Below are positions 36,704 to 42,898 of a stretch of 64,000 bases of DNA, piece by piece; position 1 is the stretch's first letter; every line of letters begins with the position of its first letter. The stretch spans positions 186,001 to 250,000 of the forward strand of contig JANQJK010000008.1 of the NCBI GenBank assembly GCA_028281665.1, in the 5' to 3' direction. The notes under the pieces were generated by a model that was not told where the DNA came from, did no database searches, and worked only from the letters and a program-made list of their open reading frames with translations. This stretch comes from Hyphococcus sp. (GTDB lineage Bacteria > Pseudomonadota > Alphaproteobacteria > Caulobacterales > Parvularculaceae). A program made the translations under genes and the position numbers.

Positions 36704-37249
36704 ATGTCCCTAACACTCATCGCCCCGGCTGCGGCCGAACCGGTGACGCTTGCTGAACTGAAAGAGCACATCCGCGTGACGGACGCATCGGAAGACGCGT
36801 TTATCGCCGGCGCGCTCGCCGCCGCCGTGCGCTCGATCGAGGCGCGCAGCGGCCTTGCCCTTTTGACCCAGGGCTGGCGCCTGGCGCTCGACGCGGCGCC
36901 GCAAGAGACGCTGCTCCTGCCCATCGCGCCGGTGCAGTCCGTGGATGCGGTGACGGTCTCCGCCGCGCCGGTCGATCCGTCCGTATACGAAGCAGCGCCC
37001 GGTTCGCCGGGACGGCTGCGCGTCGCCGCGCCCTGGCCGGCGCCCGCCCGCGCCATCGGCGATATCGCCATCGATTTTACCGCCGGCCATGCAACGCCCG
37101 CCGATACGCCGGGCCCGCTGAAACAGGCGGTGCTGATGCTTGCGGCGCATTTTTACGAAAACCGCGAATCCGCCGGCGAGGCCAGGGTCTATTCCGTGCC
37201 GCGCAGCGTCGACGCGCTGATCGCGCCCTATCGGGAGTTTCGACTGTGA
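36704..37249 (+). CDS. GTA head-tail connector (g6)
   Basis: 181-residue gp6-like head-tail connector that joins portal to tail. Typical features are AEPVTLAELKEHIRVTDASE at the N-terminus, the following AVRSIEARSGLALLTQGWR, and DFTAGHATPADTPGPLKQAV. The stop overlaps the g7 GTG (GTGA). AAAAGGACG lies upstream of the ATG at 36704. Confidence 0.88.
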   Translation: MSLTLIAPAAAEPVTLAELKEHIRVTDASEDAFIAGALAAAVRSIEARSGLALLTQGWRLALDAAPQETLLLPIAPVQSVDAVTVSAAPVDPSVYEAAPGSPGRLRVAAPWPAPARAIGDIAIDFTAGHATPADTPGPLKQAVLMLAAHFYENRESAGEARVYSVPRSVDALIAPYREFRL

Positions 37250-37563
37250 TCGGCGCCCTCAGAAACCGCATCGAGCTCTTGACCTTTACGCGCTTTGACG
37301 ACGACGCCGGCGGCGGCGCAGTCGTCTGGCTGCCGGGCCCGGAAATCTGGGCCCAGGTGACGCGGCTTACCGCGACCCGCGATATCGCCGGCGACCGCAC
37401 GCGGCGACTGAAACGCATCGCCGCGATCATTCGCCATCGCAGCGATATCGCCCTCGGTCAGCAGGTGCGGTTCGACAATGACAATTACGAGGTCGTCAGT
37501 ATCGAGAGCGACGATGGGCGCGCGCGCCGCATCACCCTGATCTGCGAGGAGGTCTCGCCATGA
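37246..37563 (+). CDS. GTA head-tail adaptor / head closure protein (g7)
   Basis: 105 residues of the phage head-closure family. The N-terminus IGALRNRIELLTFTR and the C-terminal VRFDNDNYEVVSIESDDGR are characteristic. It starts with GTG at 37246 overlapping the g6 stop, and its own stop overlaps g8 (ATGA). Confidence 0.87.
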   Translation: MIGALRNRIELLTFTRFDDDAGGGAVVWLPGPEIWAQVTRLTATRDIAGDRTRRLKRIAAIIRHRSDIALGQQVRFDNDNYEVVSIESDDGRARRITLICEEVSP

Positions 37564-37967
37564 CCGATGCATCCCTTTCCTTGCAGAAGGCCGTCTATGC
37601 CTGGCTGATGGCCGATGCGGCGCTGAAGGCGGAAATCGGCGATCCGGCGCGCATCTATGACGACCCGCCGGTGGAGGCGGTGTTCCCGTATCTCACCCTC
37701 GGCGAGTCGAAGGCGCGGGCCCTTGCCGGCGTTGAGGGCGCCCTTGAGCACGAAGTCCGCCTGTACGCCTATTCGAAATATGCGGGCCGGCTGGAAATCA
37801 AGCGCATCATGGGCGCGGTCTACGACGCCCTGTACGACGCGCCGCTGCAACCCCAGGACCATCGGCTCGTCAGTCTACGGTTCATTTTCAACGACGCTTT
37901 CCGCCGCAATGACGGCGAGACCTATCAGGCCGTGTCGCGCTTTCGCGCGGTGACTGAGCCAGCGTAA
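37560..37967 (+). CDS. GTA tail terminator-like protein (g8, DUF3168)
   Basis: 135 residues of the DUF3168 family, which caps the tail tube at the head interface. Visible family segments are LQKAVYAWLMADAALKAEIG, AVFPYLTLGESKAR, and HRLVSLRFIFNDAFRRNDGE. Its TAA shares bases with the ATG of the mini-ORF that leads into g9 (TAATG). Confidence 0.87.
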   Translation: MTDASLSLQKAVYAWLMADAALKAEIGDPARIYDDPPVEAVFPYLTLGESKARALAGVEGALEHEVRLYAYSKYAGRLEIKRIMGAVYDALYDAPLQPQDHRLVSLRFIFNDAFRRNDGETYQAVSRFRAVTEPA

Positions 37968-38128
37968 TGCCGATGACCTGCTTGTCCCTTTATCCATTCA
38001 TTCCCGCGTCCTTCGGGACGCAAAATTCCCTTCACCCTGAGGGCTGCGCAGCAGCGTCCGGAAGGACGAAGGGAATTTTGCTCCTCAGGATGAAGGCGGG
38101 AGTGAATGAGTTGACACTAAGGAGTTAA
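37967..38128 (+). other. bridging mini-ORF at the g8/g9 junction (53 codons)
   Basis: The ATG at 37967 overlaps the g8 TAA. The frame stays open across family-1 copy 5 and ends TAA at 38126-38128, three bases before the g9 ATG; the g9 ribosome site AAGGAG lies inside its last codons. Unlike the mnh mini-ORFs it reads the repeat in another phase. Confidence 0.4.
38008..38095 (+). repeat. family-1 palindromic repeat, copy 5
   Basis: Variable stem CAAAATTCCCTTC / GAAGGGAATTTTG; central hairpin GCTGC-GCA-GCAGC. A/A' is GTCCTTCGGGACGC against GCGTCCGGAAGGAC with one mismatch. Extra flanking arms TCATTCCCGC / GCGGGAGTGA extend it. Confidence 0.9.
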
Positions 38129-38131
38129 ACG

Positions 38132-38554
38132 ATGCCCGCACAACGCGGCAAGGATTTATTGCTGAAAATCGGCGACGGCGGCGCGCCGGAAACATTTACG
38201 ACCATTGGCGGCCTGCGCACGCGCACGCTGTCGCTGAACGCGCAGACCGTCGACGTCACCCATGCGAATTCCGTGGGCGGCTGGCGGGAACTTCTCGCCG
38301 GCGCCGGCGTCAAACAGGCGTCGGTTTCCGGCGCCGGCGTCTTCCTCAACGAAGCGGCGGCGGAAACGGCGCGGGCGGCGTTTTTCAACGGCGATATCGT
38401 CAACTGGCAGGTGATTGTCCCCGGTTTCGGAACCATCGAAGGCCCGTTCCAGATCGGCAATCTCGACTATGCGGGCGACTTCGATGCGGAAGCGACCGTG
38501 TCCCTGGCGCTTGAGTCCGCGGGGCAGCTGGCCTTTACGGCGGCGGCGCCGTGA
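38132..38554 (+). CDS. GTA major tail tube protein (g9)
   Basis: 140-residue TP901-1-like major tail protein. Family features are AQRGKDLLLKIGDGGAPETF, TVDVTHANSVGGWRELLAGA and the C-terminal DYAGDFDAEATVSLALESAG. AAGGAG precedes the ATG at 38132. The stop overlaps a mini-ORF start (TGATG). Confidence 0.9.
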   Translation: MPAQRGKDLLLKIGDGGAPETFTTIGGLRTRTLSLNAQTVDVTHANSVGGWRELLAGAGVKQASVSGAGVFLNEAAAETARAAFFNGDIVNWQVIVPGFGTIEGPFQIGNLDYAGDFDAEATVSLALESAGQLAFTAAAP

Positions 38555-38694
38555 TGAAAGACCTGCTTCCGAATTTTCTCCGCTCATCCCGGCGAAAGCC
38601 GGGATCTCGCGCGGCAAGTGCGGCGCGTGTCTCCGGAGATTCCGGCTTTCGCCGGAATGAGCGGAAAATGAGAACATTGGCGGGCGCCGAGTGA
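38554..38694 (+). other. bridging mini-ORF 1 at the g9/g10 junction (46 codons)
   Basis: The ATG at 38554 overlaps the g9 TGA, and the TGA at 38692-38694 overlaps the ATG of a second mini-ORF (TGATG). It passes straight through family-2 repeat copy 3. Confidence 0.4.
38580..38664 (+). repeat. family-2 palindromic repeat, copy 3
   Basis: Outer arms CCGCTCATCCCGGCGAAAGC / GCTTTCGCCGGAATGAGCGG, wholly inside the g9/g10 junction. Confidence 0.9.
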
Positions 38695-38822
38695 TGCATC
38701 CCGTCAGCATAATGATCATGGGCGCGCCGGTTTTCGGCGCGCTTGTCCCCTCCGTCTCAGCCTTCGGCTTCGACACCTCCCCCGCAAGCGGGGGAGGAGA
38801 GGGCGCGGCGGCGATTGTATGA
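38694..38822 (+). other. bridging mini-ORF 2 at the g9/g10 junction with a copy of the g10 start (42 codons)
   Basis: The ATG at 38694 overlaps the previous mini-ORF stop; the TGA at 38820-38822 overlaps the g10 ATG (ATGA). It begins MHPVSIMIMG, almost identical to g10 residues 5-13 (NPVSIMING). The DNA at 38698-38724 matches 38832-38858 in 24 of 27 bases. It runs through family-3 copy 2. Confidence 0.5.
38747..38803 (+). repeat. family-3 palindromic repeat, copy 2
   Basis: CCCCTCCGTCTCAGCC, then CTTCGGCTTCG, then CTCCCCCGCAAGCGGGGGAG. The last element matches the right end of the copy at 36576. Confidence 0.8.
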
Positions 38823-39145
38823 CCATGACCAATCCCGTCAGCATAATGATTAATGGCGAGACACACCCCTTGCGGCTCACTCTCGGCGCCCTTGCGGAAA
38901 TCGAAGAGGCGCTGGGCGGCGATATGGAAAGCCTGAAGTCACGCCTCGCCAATCCCCGCATCGGCGATCTGTTGCTTATCCTGAATGCGCTTCTGCGCGG
39001 GGGCGGCGTCAGCCTGTCCCTCGAAGCGTTGAAGGCCGCGGATGTGGATCTCGCCGCGGCGACGGTCGCGATTGCCGAAGCGTTTCGCGCGCTGGAGGCG
39101 CCGGGAAAGCCGCCGGCGCCGCCGGCCTCATCGGGGGCGGCGTAG
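38819..39145 (+). CDS. GTA g10 tail assembly chaperone (zero-frame product)
   Basis: 108 residues of the GTA gp10 family. The body reads PVSIMINGETHPLRLTLGAL, then EIEEALGGDMESLK, with a Pro/Ala tail after residue 93. It occupies the position of lambda gpG, between tail tube and tape measure. Near its end the codons CCG GGA AAG create the slippery heptamer G GGA AAG. A -1 slip there joins it to g10.1. The ATG at 38819 overlaps the preceding mini-ORF stop. Confidence 0.85.
   Translation: MTMTNPVSIMINGETHPLRLTLGALAEIEEALGGDMESLKSRLANPRIGDLLLILNALLRGGGVSLSLEALKAADVDLAAATVAIAEAFRALEAPGKPPAPPASSGAA
39103..39109 (+). promoter_or_regulatory. predicted -1 ribosomal frameshift site (G GGA AAG)
   Basis: GGGAAAG is phased exactly as X XXY YYZ in the g10 frame (codons GGA at 39104 and AAG at 39107). 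It is identical to the lambda G/GT slippery sequence. GC-rich inverted repeats follow (GCCGGC-GCC-GCCGGC and GCCGCC with GGCGGC). The slip continues into g10.1 with no intervening stop. Confidence 0.75.
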
Positions 39146-39327
39146 AAAAGTGGCGCGCGTGGTTTTCCTTCGCCGTCCTGCGGCTCGGGCTCTCCCCGGA
39201 CGCGTTCTGGTCGCTGCGCCCCGCCGAGTGGCGGTGGCTGCTCGACGCGGCTCTTGGCGGCGCCGACGCGCTGGACGGCGCCGCGCTCAAATCCCTCATC
39301 CATCAGTATCCGGATAAAACCCTATGA
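39109..39327 (+). CDS. GTA g10.1 (DUF2376) tail chaperone domain, reached by -1 frameshift
   Basis: 72-residue extension in the -1 frame of g10. Its folded part is WRAWFSFAVLRLGLSPDAFW, then SLRPAEWRWLLDAAL, matching the short DUF2376/g10.1 family (FW-x-L-x-PAE-W). From 39001 to the stop this frame contains no ATG, GTG or TTG, so an independent start is unlikely. The TGA at 39325 overlaps the g11 ATG (ATGA), supporting the reading. A fused product of about 169 residues with g10 is predicted, as for lambda gpGT. Confidence 0.75.
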   Translation, partial: AAGAAGLIGGGVEKWRAWFSFAVLRLGLSPDAFWSLRPAEWRWLLDAALGGADALDGAALKSLIHQYPDKTL

Positions 39328-39869
39328 CCGATCGCGTGAACATTACCTATGACGCCGGCGGCCTTGCCGGCGGTCTTGGCGCCGCCGGGGCCGAGATCGA
39401 GCGCATCGCCCGCGACCAGATCGCGCCGGCGGCGGAGCTGATCGAAGATGCGTTCGCCGTGGCGGCGGTGTCGATCCAGTCGAACCTCGCCCGCGCCGCG
39501 GAACGGGGCGAGCTGTCGCTCAAAAAACTGACCCGCGCGCTCACGCAGGATTTGCGCCGCTTCGCCATCGACAGCCTCGTCCGCCGCCCCATCGAAAATC
39601 TCATCACCAATGCGCTGACGGCGCCCTTCGGCGGCGGCCGCGCCGCGGGCGGGCCCGTGGCGGCGGGGCAGCGTTACCTCGTCGGCGAACGGGGGCCGGA
39701 GTTTTTCACCCCCTCCGTCAACGGCGCCGTCTCGCCCATGGGCCCGGCGCCGGTCTCCGTCAATATTCATCTTCCCGGCGTTCAGGATGCGGAGAGTTTT
39801 CGCCGCTCCGAAACGCAGATCGCCGCCGCGCTGGCGAGAGCCGTGGGGCGGGGCAGCCGCAATCTCTGA
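39324..39869 (+). CDS. GTA short tail tape measure protein (g11)
   Basis: 181 residues. The N-terminal half is helical; the C-terminal part carries the tape-measure hallmark GGPVAAGQRYLVGERGPEFF. GTA tape measures are much shorter than phage ones, in line with their short tails. The start overlaps the g10.1 stop. Confidence 0.87.
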   Translation: MTDRVNITYDAGGLAGGLGAAGAEIERIARDQIAPAAELIEDAFAVAAVSIQSNLARAAERGELSLKKLTRALTQDLRRFAIDSLVRRPIENLITNALTAPFGGGRAAGGPVAAGQRYLVGERGPEFFTPSVNGAVSPMGPAPVSVNIHLPGVQDAESFRRSETQIAAALARAVGRGSRNL

Positions 39870-39898
39870 CCCCGCGGAAAGTTGTCGAGTAAAAATCC

Positions 39899-40531
39899 AT
39901 GTCCTTTCACGAAGTCCTTTTTCCCGTCGACATCTCGCTGAACTCCGAAGGCGGGCCCATGCGCAAGACAGATATTGTCGCGCTGGTTTCCGGCCATGAG
40001 GAGCGCAACTCCCCATGGGCGGGCTCGCGGCGGCGGTTCAACGCCGGCTACGGCGTCAAATCCATCGACGACATTGAAGACGTCATCGCGTTTTTCGAGG
40101 CGCGTCACGGCCGGCTTTGCGGGTTCCGCTTTCGCGATCCGTTTGACTATAAAAGCTGCCGCATCGCAGAAACCCCCGGCGCCGAAGACCAGTTTCTCGG
40201 AACCGGCGACGGCGCGGCGAGCGACTTTCAACTGGTCAAACGATACGATTCCGGCGGCGCGTCCTACGCGCGCGATATCAAAAAACCCGTCTCCGGCTCG
40301 GTTCTCATCGCCCTTGACGGCGCGGCGCAGACCATCGGCGCGGACTTTACCGTTGACGACGCCGCCGGCCGCGTCTCGTTCACGGCGCCGCCGGGCGCGG
40401 GCGTTTCCGTCACCGCCGGTTTCCTGTTCGATACGCCGGTTCGTTTCGATGCGGACGAATTGCGCATCAACCTTGCGGCGTTCAAGGCCGGCGATATTCC
40501 GTCGATCCCGCTGATCGAGGTGCTCGTCTGA
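39899..40531 (+). CDS. GTA distal tail protein (g12, DUF2460)
   Basis: 210 residues of the DUF2460 family. Characteristic segments are FPVDISLNSEGGPMRKTDIV, RRRFNAGYGVKSIDDIEDVI, and RLCGFRFRDPFDYKS. It forms the distal tail ring beneath the tube. The stop overlaps the g13 start base (TGATG). Confidence 0.9.
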   Translation: MSFHEVLFPVDISLNSEGGPMRKTDIVALVSGHEERNSPWAGSRRRFNAGYGVKSIDDIEDVIAFFEARHGRLCGFRFRDPFDYKSCRIAETPGAEDQFLGTGDGAASDFQLVKRYDSGGASYARDIKKPVSGSVLIALDGAAQTIGADFTVDDAAGRVSFTAPPGAGVSVTAGFLFDTPVRFDADELRINLAAFKAGDIPSIPLIEVLV

Positions 40532-41406
40532 TGCGCAGCCTCGACCCTGACCTTCAGGCCCATCTTGACGCCGGCGCGACGACGCTCGCCACGTGCTGGC
40601 GCATTACGCGGAGCGACGGCGCAGCGCTCGGCTTCACCGATCACGACCGGGCCCTCACCTTCGACGGAACGACCTTTTCGCCGGAGAGCGGCGCGACCGG
40701 TTCGGCCCTCGCCTCCAGCGCCGATCTCGCCGTCGACAACAGCGACATCGAGGGCGCCCTTGACGATGCGGCGCTCTCCGCCGTCGATCTCGCCGCGGGC
40801 CGTTATGACGGCGCCGCGGTTGAAGTTTTCCGGGTCAACTGGACAGCGCCGGACCAGCGCGTGCTCATGAAGAAAGGGGTTATCGGCGAAATCTCCCGCG
40901 CAGGAGACGCCTTCAGGGCGGAACTGCGCGGGCTTTCCTCCGCGCTCGATCAGCCCGTGGGCCGGGTCTTTCAGCGTTTGTGCGACGTGAATCTGGGCTC
41001 GGCGAAATGCGGCGTCGATCTCAGCGATCCGGCGTTTATGGCGACGGGCGCCGTGACGTCCTTGCGCGACGATCAGAGTTTCATCGCGTCCGGGTTCGCC
41101 GGCTTTAACGACAGTTGGTTCGCCCACGGAGTACTGACCTGGGTGACAGGCGCAAACGCCGGCGCGGCCGCGCACATCAAGTCGCAGACGGCCTCCGGCG
41201 CGGTGGCTCTGTGGCTGCCGGCGGGCGCCGCCGTTGCAATCGGCGATCAGTTCACTGCAACAGCCGGCTGCGACAAACGTTTCGCAACCTGCCGCGACAA
41301 ATTTTCAAACGCCGTCAATTTCCGCGGCTTTCACCTGATGCCCGGCAACGATTTTGCGGTGTCCTATCCGCTGCGCGGCGAAAGGAACGACGGGGGGAAA
41401 CGGTAA
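40531..41406 (+). CDS. GTA tail hub protein (g13, DUF2163)
   Basis: 291 residues of the DUF2163 family. It shows WRITRSDGAALGFTDHDRAL near the N-terminus and four cysteines in RLCDVNLGSAKCGVD and CDKRFATCRDKFSN, which in RcGTA bind an iron-sulfur cluster. Its C-terminal coding end (PLRGERNDGGK) is duplicated 1 kb downstream, just before g14, flanking an insertion. Confidence 0.9.
   Translation: MRSLDPDLQAHLDAGATTLATCWRITRSDGAALGFTDHDRALTFDGTTFSPESGATGSALASSADLAVDNSDIEGALDDAALSAVDLAAGRYDGAAVEVFRVNWTAPDQRVLMKKGVIGEISRAGDAFRAELRGLSSALDQPVGRVFQRLCDVNLGSAKCGVDLSDPAFMATGAVTSLRDDQSFIASGFAGFNDSWFAHGVLTWVTGANAGAAAHIKSQTASGAVALWLPAGAAVAIGDQFTATAGCDKRFATCRDKFSNAVNFRGFHLMPGNDFAVSYPLRGERNDGGKR
41351..41406 (+). 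repeat. left copy of the duplicated g13 3' end
   Basis: Pairs with 42370-42426. Best-conserved part is CGCGGCGAAAGGAACGACGG here versus CGCGGCGAAAGAAACGATGG on the right. Both read PLRGERNDGGK and end in a stop codon. The pair bounds a 1-kb insert. Confidence 0.75.
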
Positions 41407-41429
41407 GGCAAACCCGAAGGAGAACGACG

Positions 41430-41969
41430 ATGGTAAAGAGTAACGAGTTTACGGCGAGCAGTCTCGCTTTGGCTGTAAAGAAAGCGACTGCCGCCTATGA
41501 TCGCCGACGCGGCTTTGAAAGAAAAAACGTTTGCGGTGATCTGGCATTTGAATTTGCGGATGCAAAGCGGACAGCCGGATCGCTACTGGACGATGTTGAG
41601 CGGATGCGACGCGACGCTGAGGCGCTGGAAGAATCGGCGCGCCGCAGCGCCCGCCGCGCGGCAGTTAACGCCGCGATCGCAGCAGCTGTCGGGTTTGGTA
41701 CAGCTGCGCGTGCGCTTCGGATAATCGCGCGTTGGCGCTTCAGAGATCTCGATCGGCGCGATTTGATCAGTCTCGTTCCAGTCGTTGGCGGCGGCGTTGC
41801 CGCCGCGTTGGATGCACTGGCCGCGATTAATGACATCCAGGAAGCAAGACGACTTTTGCGTCGCGCTGAGCAGGCTGAGAGGAGCGCAGACGATCTCGGC
41901 GACGATATACTGCGTCTTGCTGACGAGTACCGTCGCGCCGGCTGCGGTCGTGATCGCGGGACAAGCTGA
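41430..41969 (+). CDS. cargo gene 1 in the g13/g14 insert (unknown)
   Basis: 179 residues from the ATG at 41430 with GAAGGAGAA upstream. The N-terminal half is highly charged and helical; a Gly/Ala/Val-rich hydrophobic stretch (LVPVVGGGVAAALDALAAIN) lies near 115-135; the tail is again charged. It is not part of any canonical GTA set. Codon use is less GC-biased than the flanking genes, a sign of acquisition. No family is recognised. Confidence 0.6.
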   Translation: MVKSNEFTASSLALAVKKATAAYDRRRGFERKNVCGDLAFEFADAKRTAGSLLDDVERMRRDAEALEESARRSARRAAVNAAIAAAVGFGTAARALRIIARWRFRDLDRRDLISLVPVVGGGVAAALDALAAINDIQEARRLLRRAEQAERSADDLGDDILRLADEYRRAGCGRDRGTS

Positions 41970-41978
41970 ATGAATCGC

Positions 41979-42275
41979 TTAATCCGCGAGCCAGCCTGCA
42001 ACGATGTCGCGCAGGAAAAATACCTCGATTGCGGCAATCGCCAGCATCAGGCCGACACCGATGGCGAGCGCGCCCGCAGGCCTTGGCCGCAACGTGCCGG
42101 CGATAGCCCAAAACGCCAGACCGATAAGTACAATCGCAGCAGTGATTGTCGCGGCGACATAAGTGAGGTTAATCCAGAATACGTTGGATACAGCTCTGTC
42201 AGCGGCGGTATAGTAGATGATCCAGAGAAACCACGCCCAGGAAACGATAAGCATTGTATTGCTAAAGCGCTTCAT
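41979..42275 (-). CDS. cargo gene 2 in the g13/g14 insert (three-helix membrane protein)
   Basis: 98 residues on the strand opposite to the GTA genes. Three hydrophobic helices are visible (TMLIVSWAWFLWIIYY, the Ala/Ile-rich centre, and GALAIGVGLMLAIAAIEVFF). It converges with cargo gene 1. The local sequence is noticeably AT-richer than the GTA genes. Function is unknown; with its neighbour it might form a small defence or toxin-like pair, which is speculation. Confidence 0.55.
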   Translation of the reverse strand: MKRFSNTMLIVSWAWFLWIIYYTAADRAVSNVFWINLTYVAATITAAIVLIGLAFWAIAGTLRPRPAGALAIGVGLMLAIAAIEVFFLRDIVAGWLAD

Positions 42276-42369
42276 TGCGGCGGTCTCGGCATTGATCCAA
42301 CTTTGCGGCGTTACGCATCAACTCTAAGCGCAGCACTACGTCCGCGCAACCGATTGCGCTGGTGCATTG

Positions 42370-42426
42370 GTTTTGTCGCAGTCTCCGATCCCTTACGCGG
42401 CGAAAGAAACGATGGCGGGAAGCTGA
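42370..42426 (+). repeat. right copy of the duplicated g13 3' end
   Basis: Ends TGA one base before the g14 ATG (TGACATG), which is probably the original g13/g14 junction. It translates as VAVSDPLRGERNDGGKLT, matching the g13 end at 41351. Confidence 0.75.
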
Positions 42427-42427
42427 C

Positions 42428-42898
42428 ATGAGTGCAGTTCCCACCTTCTCCGCAACCGTTTCCCGCATTCAGATCATTGACGCGGCGCGAGACTGGCTCG
42501 GCACGCCTTACGTGCATCAGGCGAGCGCGAAAGGCGCCGGCTGCGACTGTCTTGGCCTCGTTCGCGGGGTCTGGCGCGAGCTTTATGGAAGCGAGCCCGA
42601 GGCGCCGCCGGCCTACACGCCGGACTGGAACGAACGGCGCTGGAAAAACGGCGCCGGCGAAACCCTGCTGGCGGCGGCCCGGCGCAACATGGCCGGGCGC
42701 GCCGACAAATCCTTCGAACCCGGCGACGTCCTTGTCTTTCGCGTCTGCGCCGACGGTCCCGCGAAACATTGCGGCATCGCCGTCGCGCCGGACCGGTTCG
42801 TCCACGCCTATGCGGGCCGCGCGGTCACCGAAAGCTGGCTGTCGCGCTGGTGGCGGGAGCGTCTCGCCGGAACCTTTATCTTTCCCGGAGCAGAGTAA
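42428..42898 (+). CDS. GTA NlpC/P60 cell-wall peptidase (g14)
   Basis: 156 residues from the ATG at 42428. The catalytic Cys lies in GAGCDCLGLVRGVW and the His in PAKHCGIAVAPDRFVHAY. Tail-tip peptidases of this family cut peptidoglycan during DNA delivery. Its stop overlaps the g15 ATG (TAATG). Confidence 0.92.
   Translation: MSAVPTFSATVSRIQIIDAARDWLGTPYVHQASAKGAGCDCLGLVRGVWRELYGSEPEAPPAYTPDWNERRWKNGAGETLLAAARRNMAGRADKSFEPGDVLVFRVCADGPAKHCGIAVAPDRFVHAYAGRAVTESWLSRWWRERLAGTFIFPGAE

Noticed and set aside
1179-38803. dispersed palindromes as a possible CRISPR array
   Set aside because: Copies are single, kilobases apart, not regularly spaced, and no cas genes are present.
41970-42431. 153-codon plus-strand frame opposite the three-helix membrane gene
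   Set aside because: Only its last 18 codons are meaningful, as the duplicated g13 end; the rest is antisense to the membrane protein.
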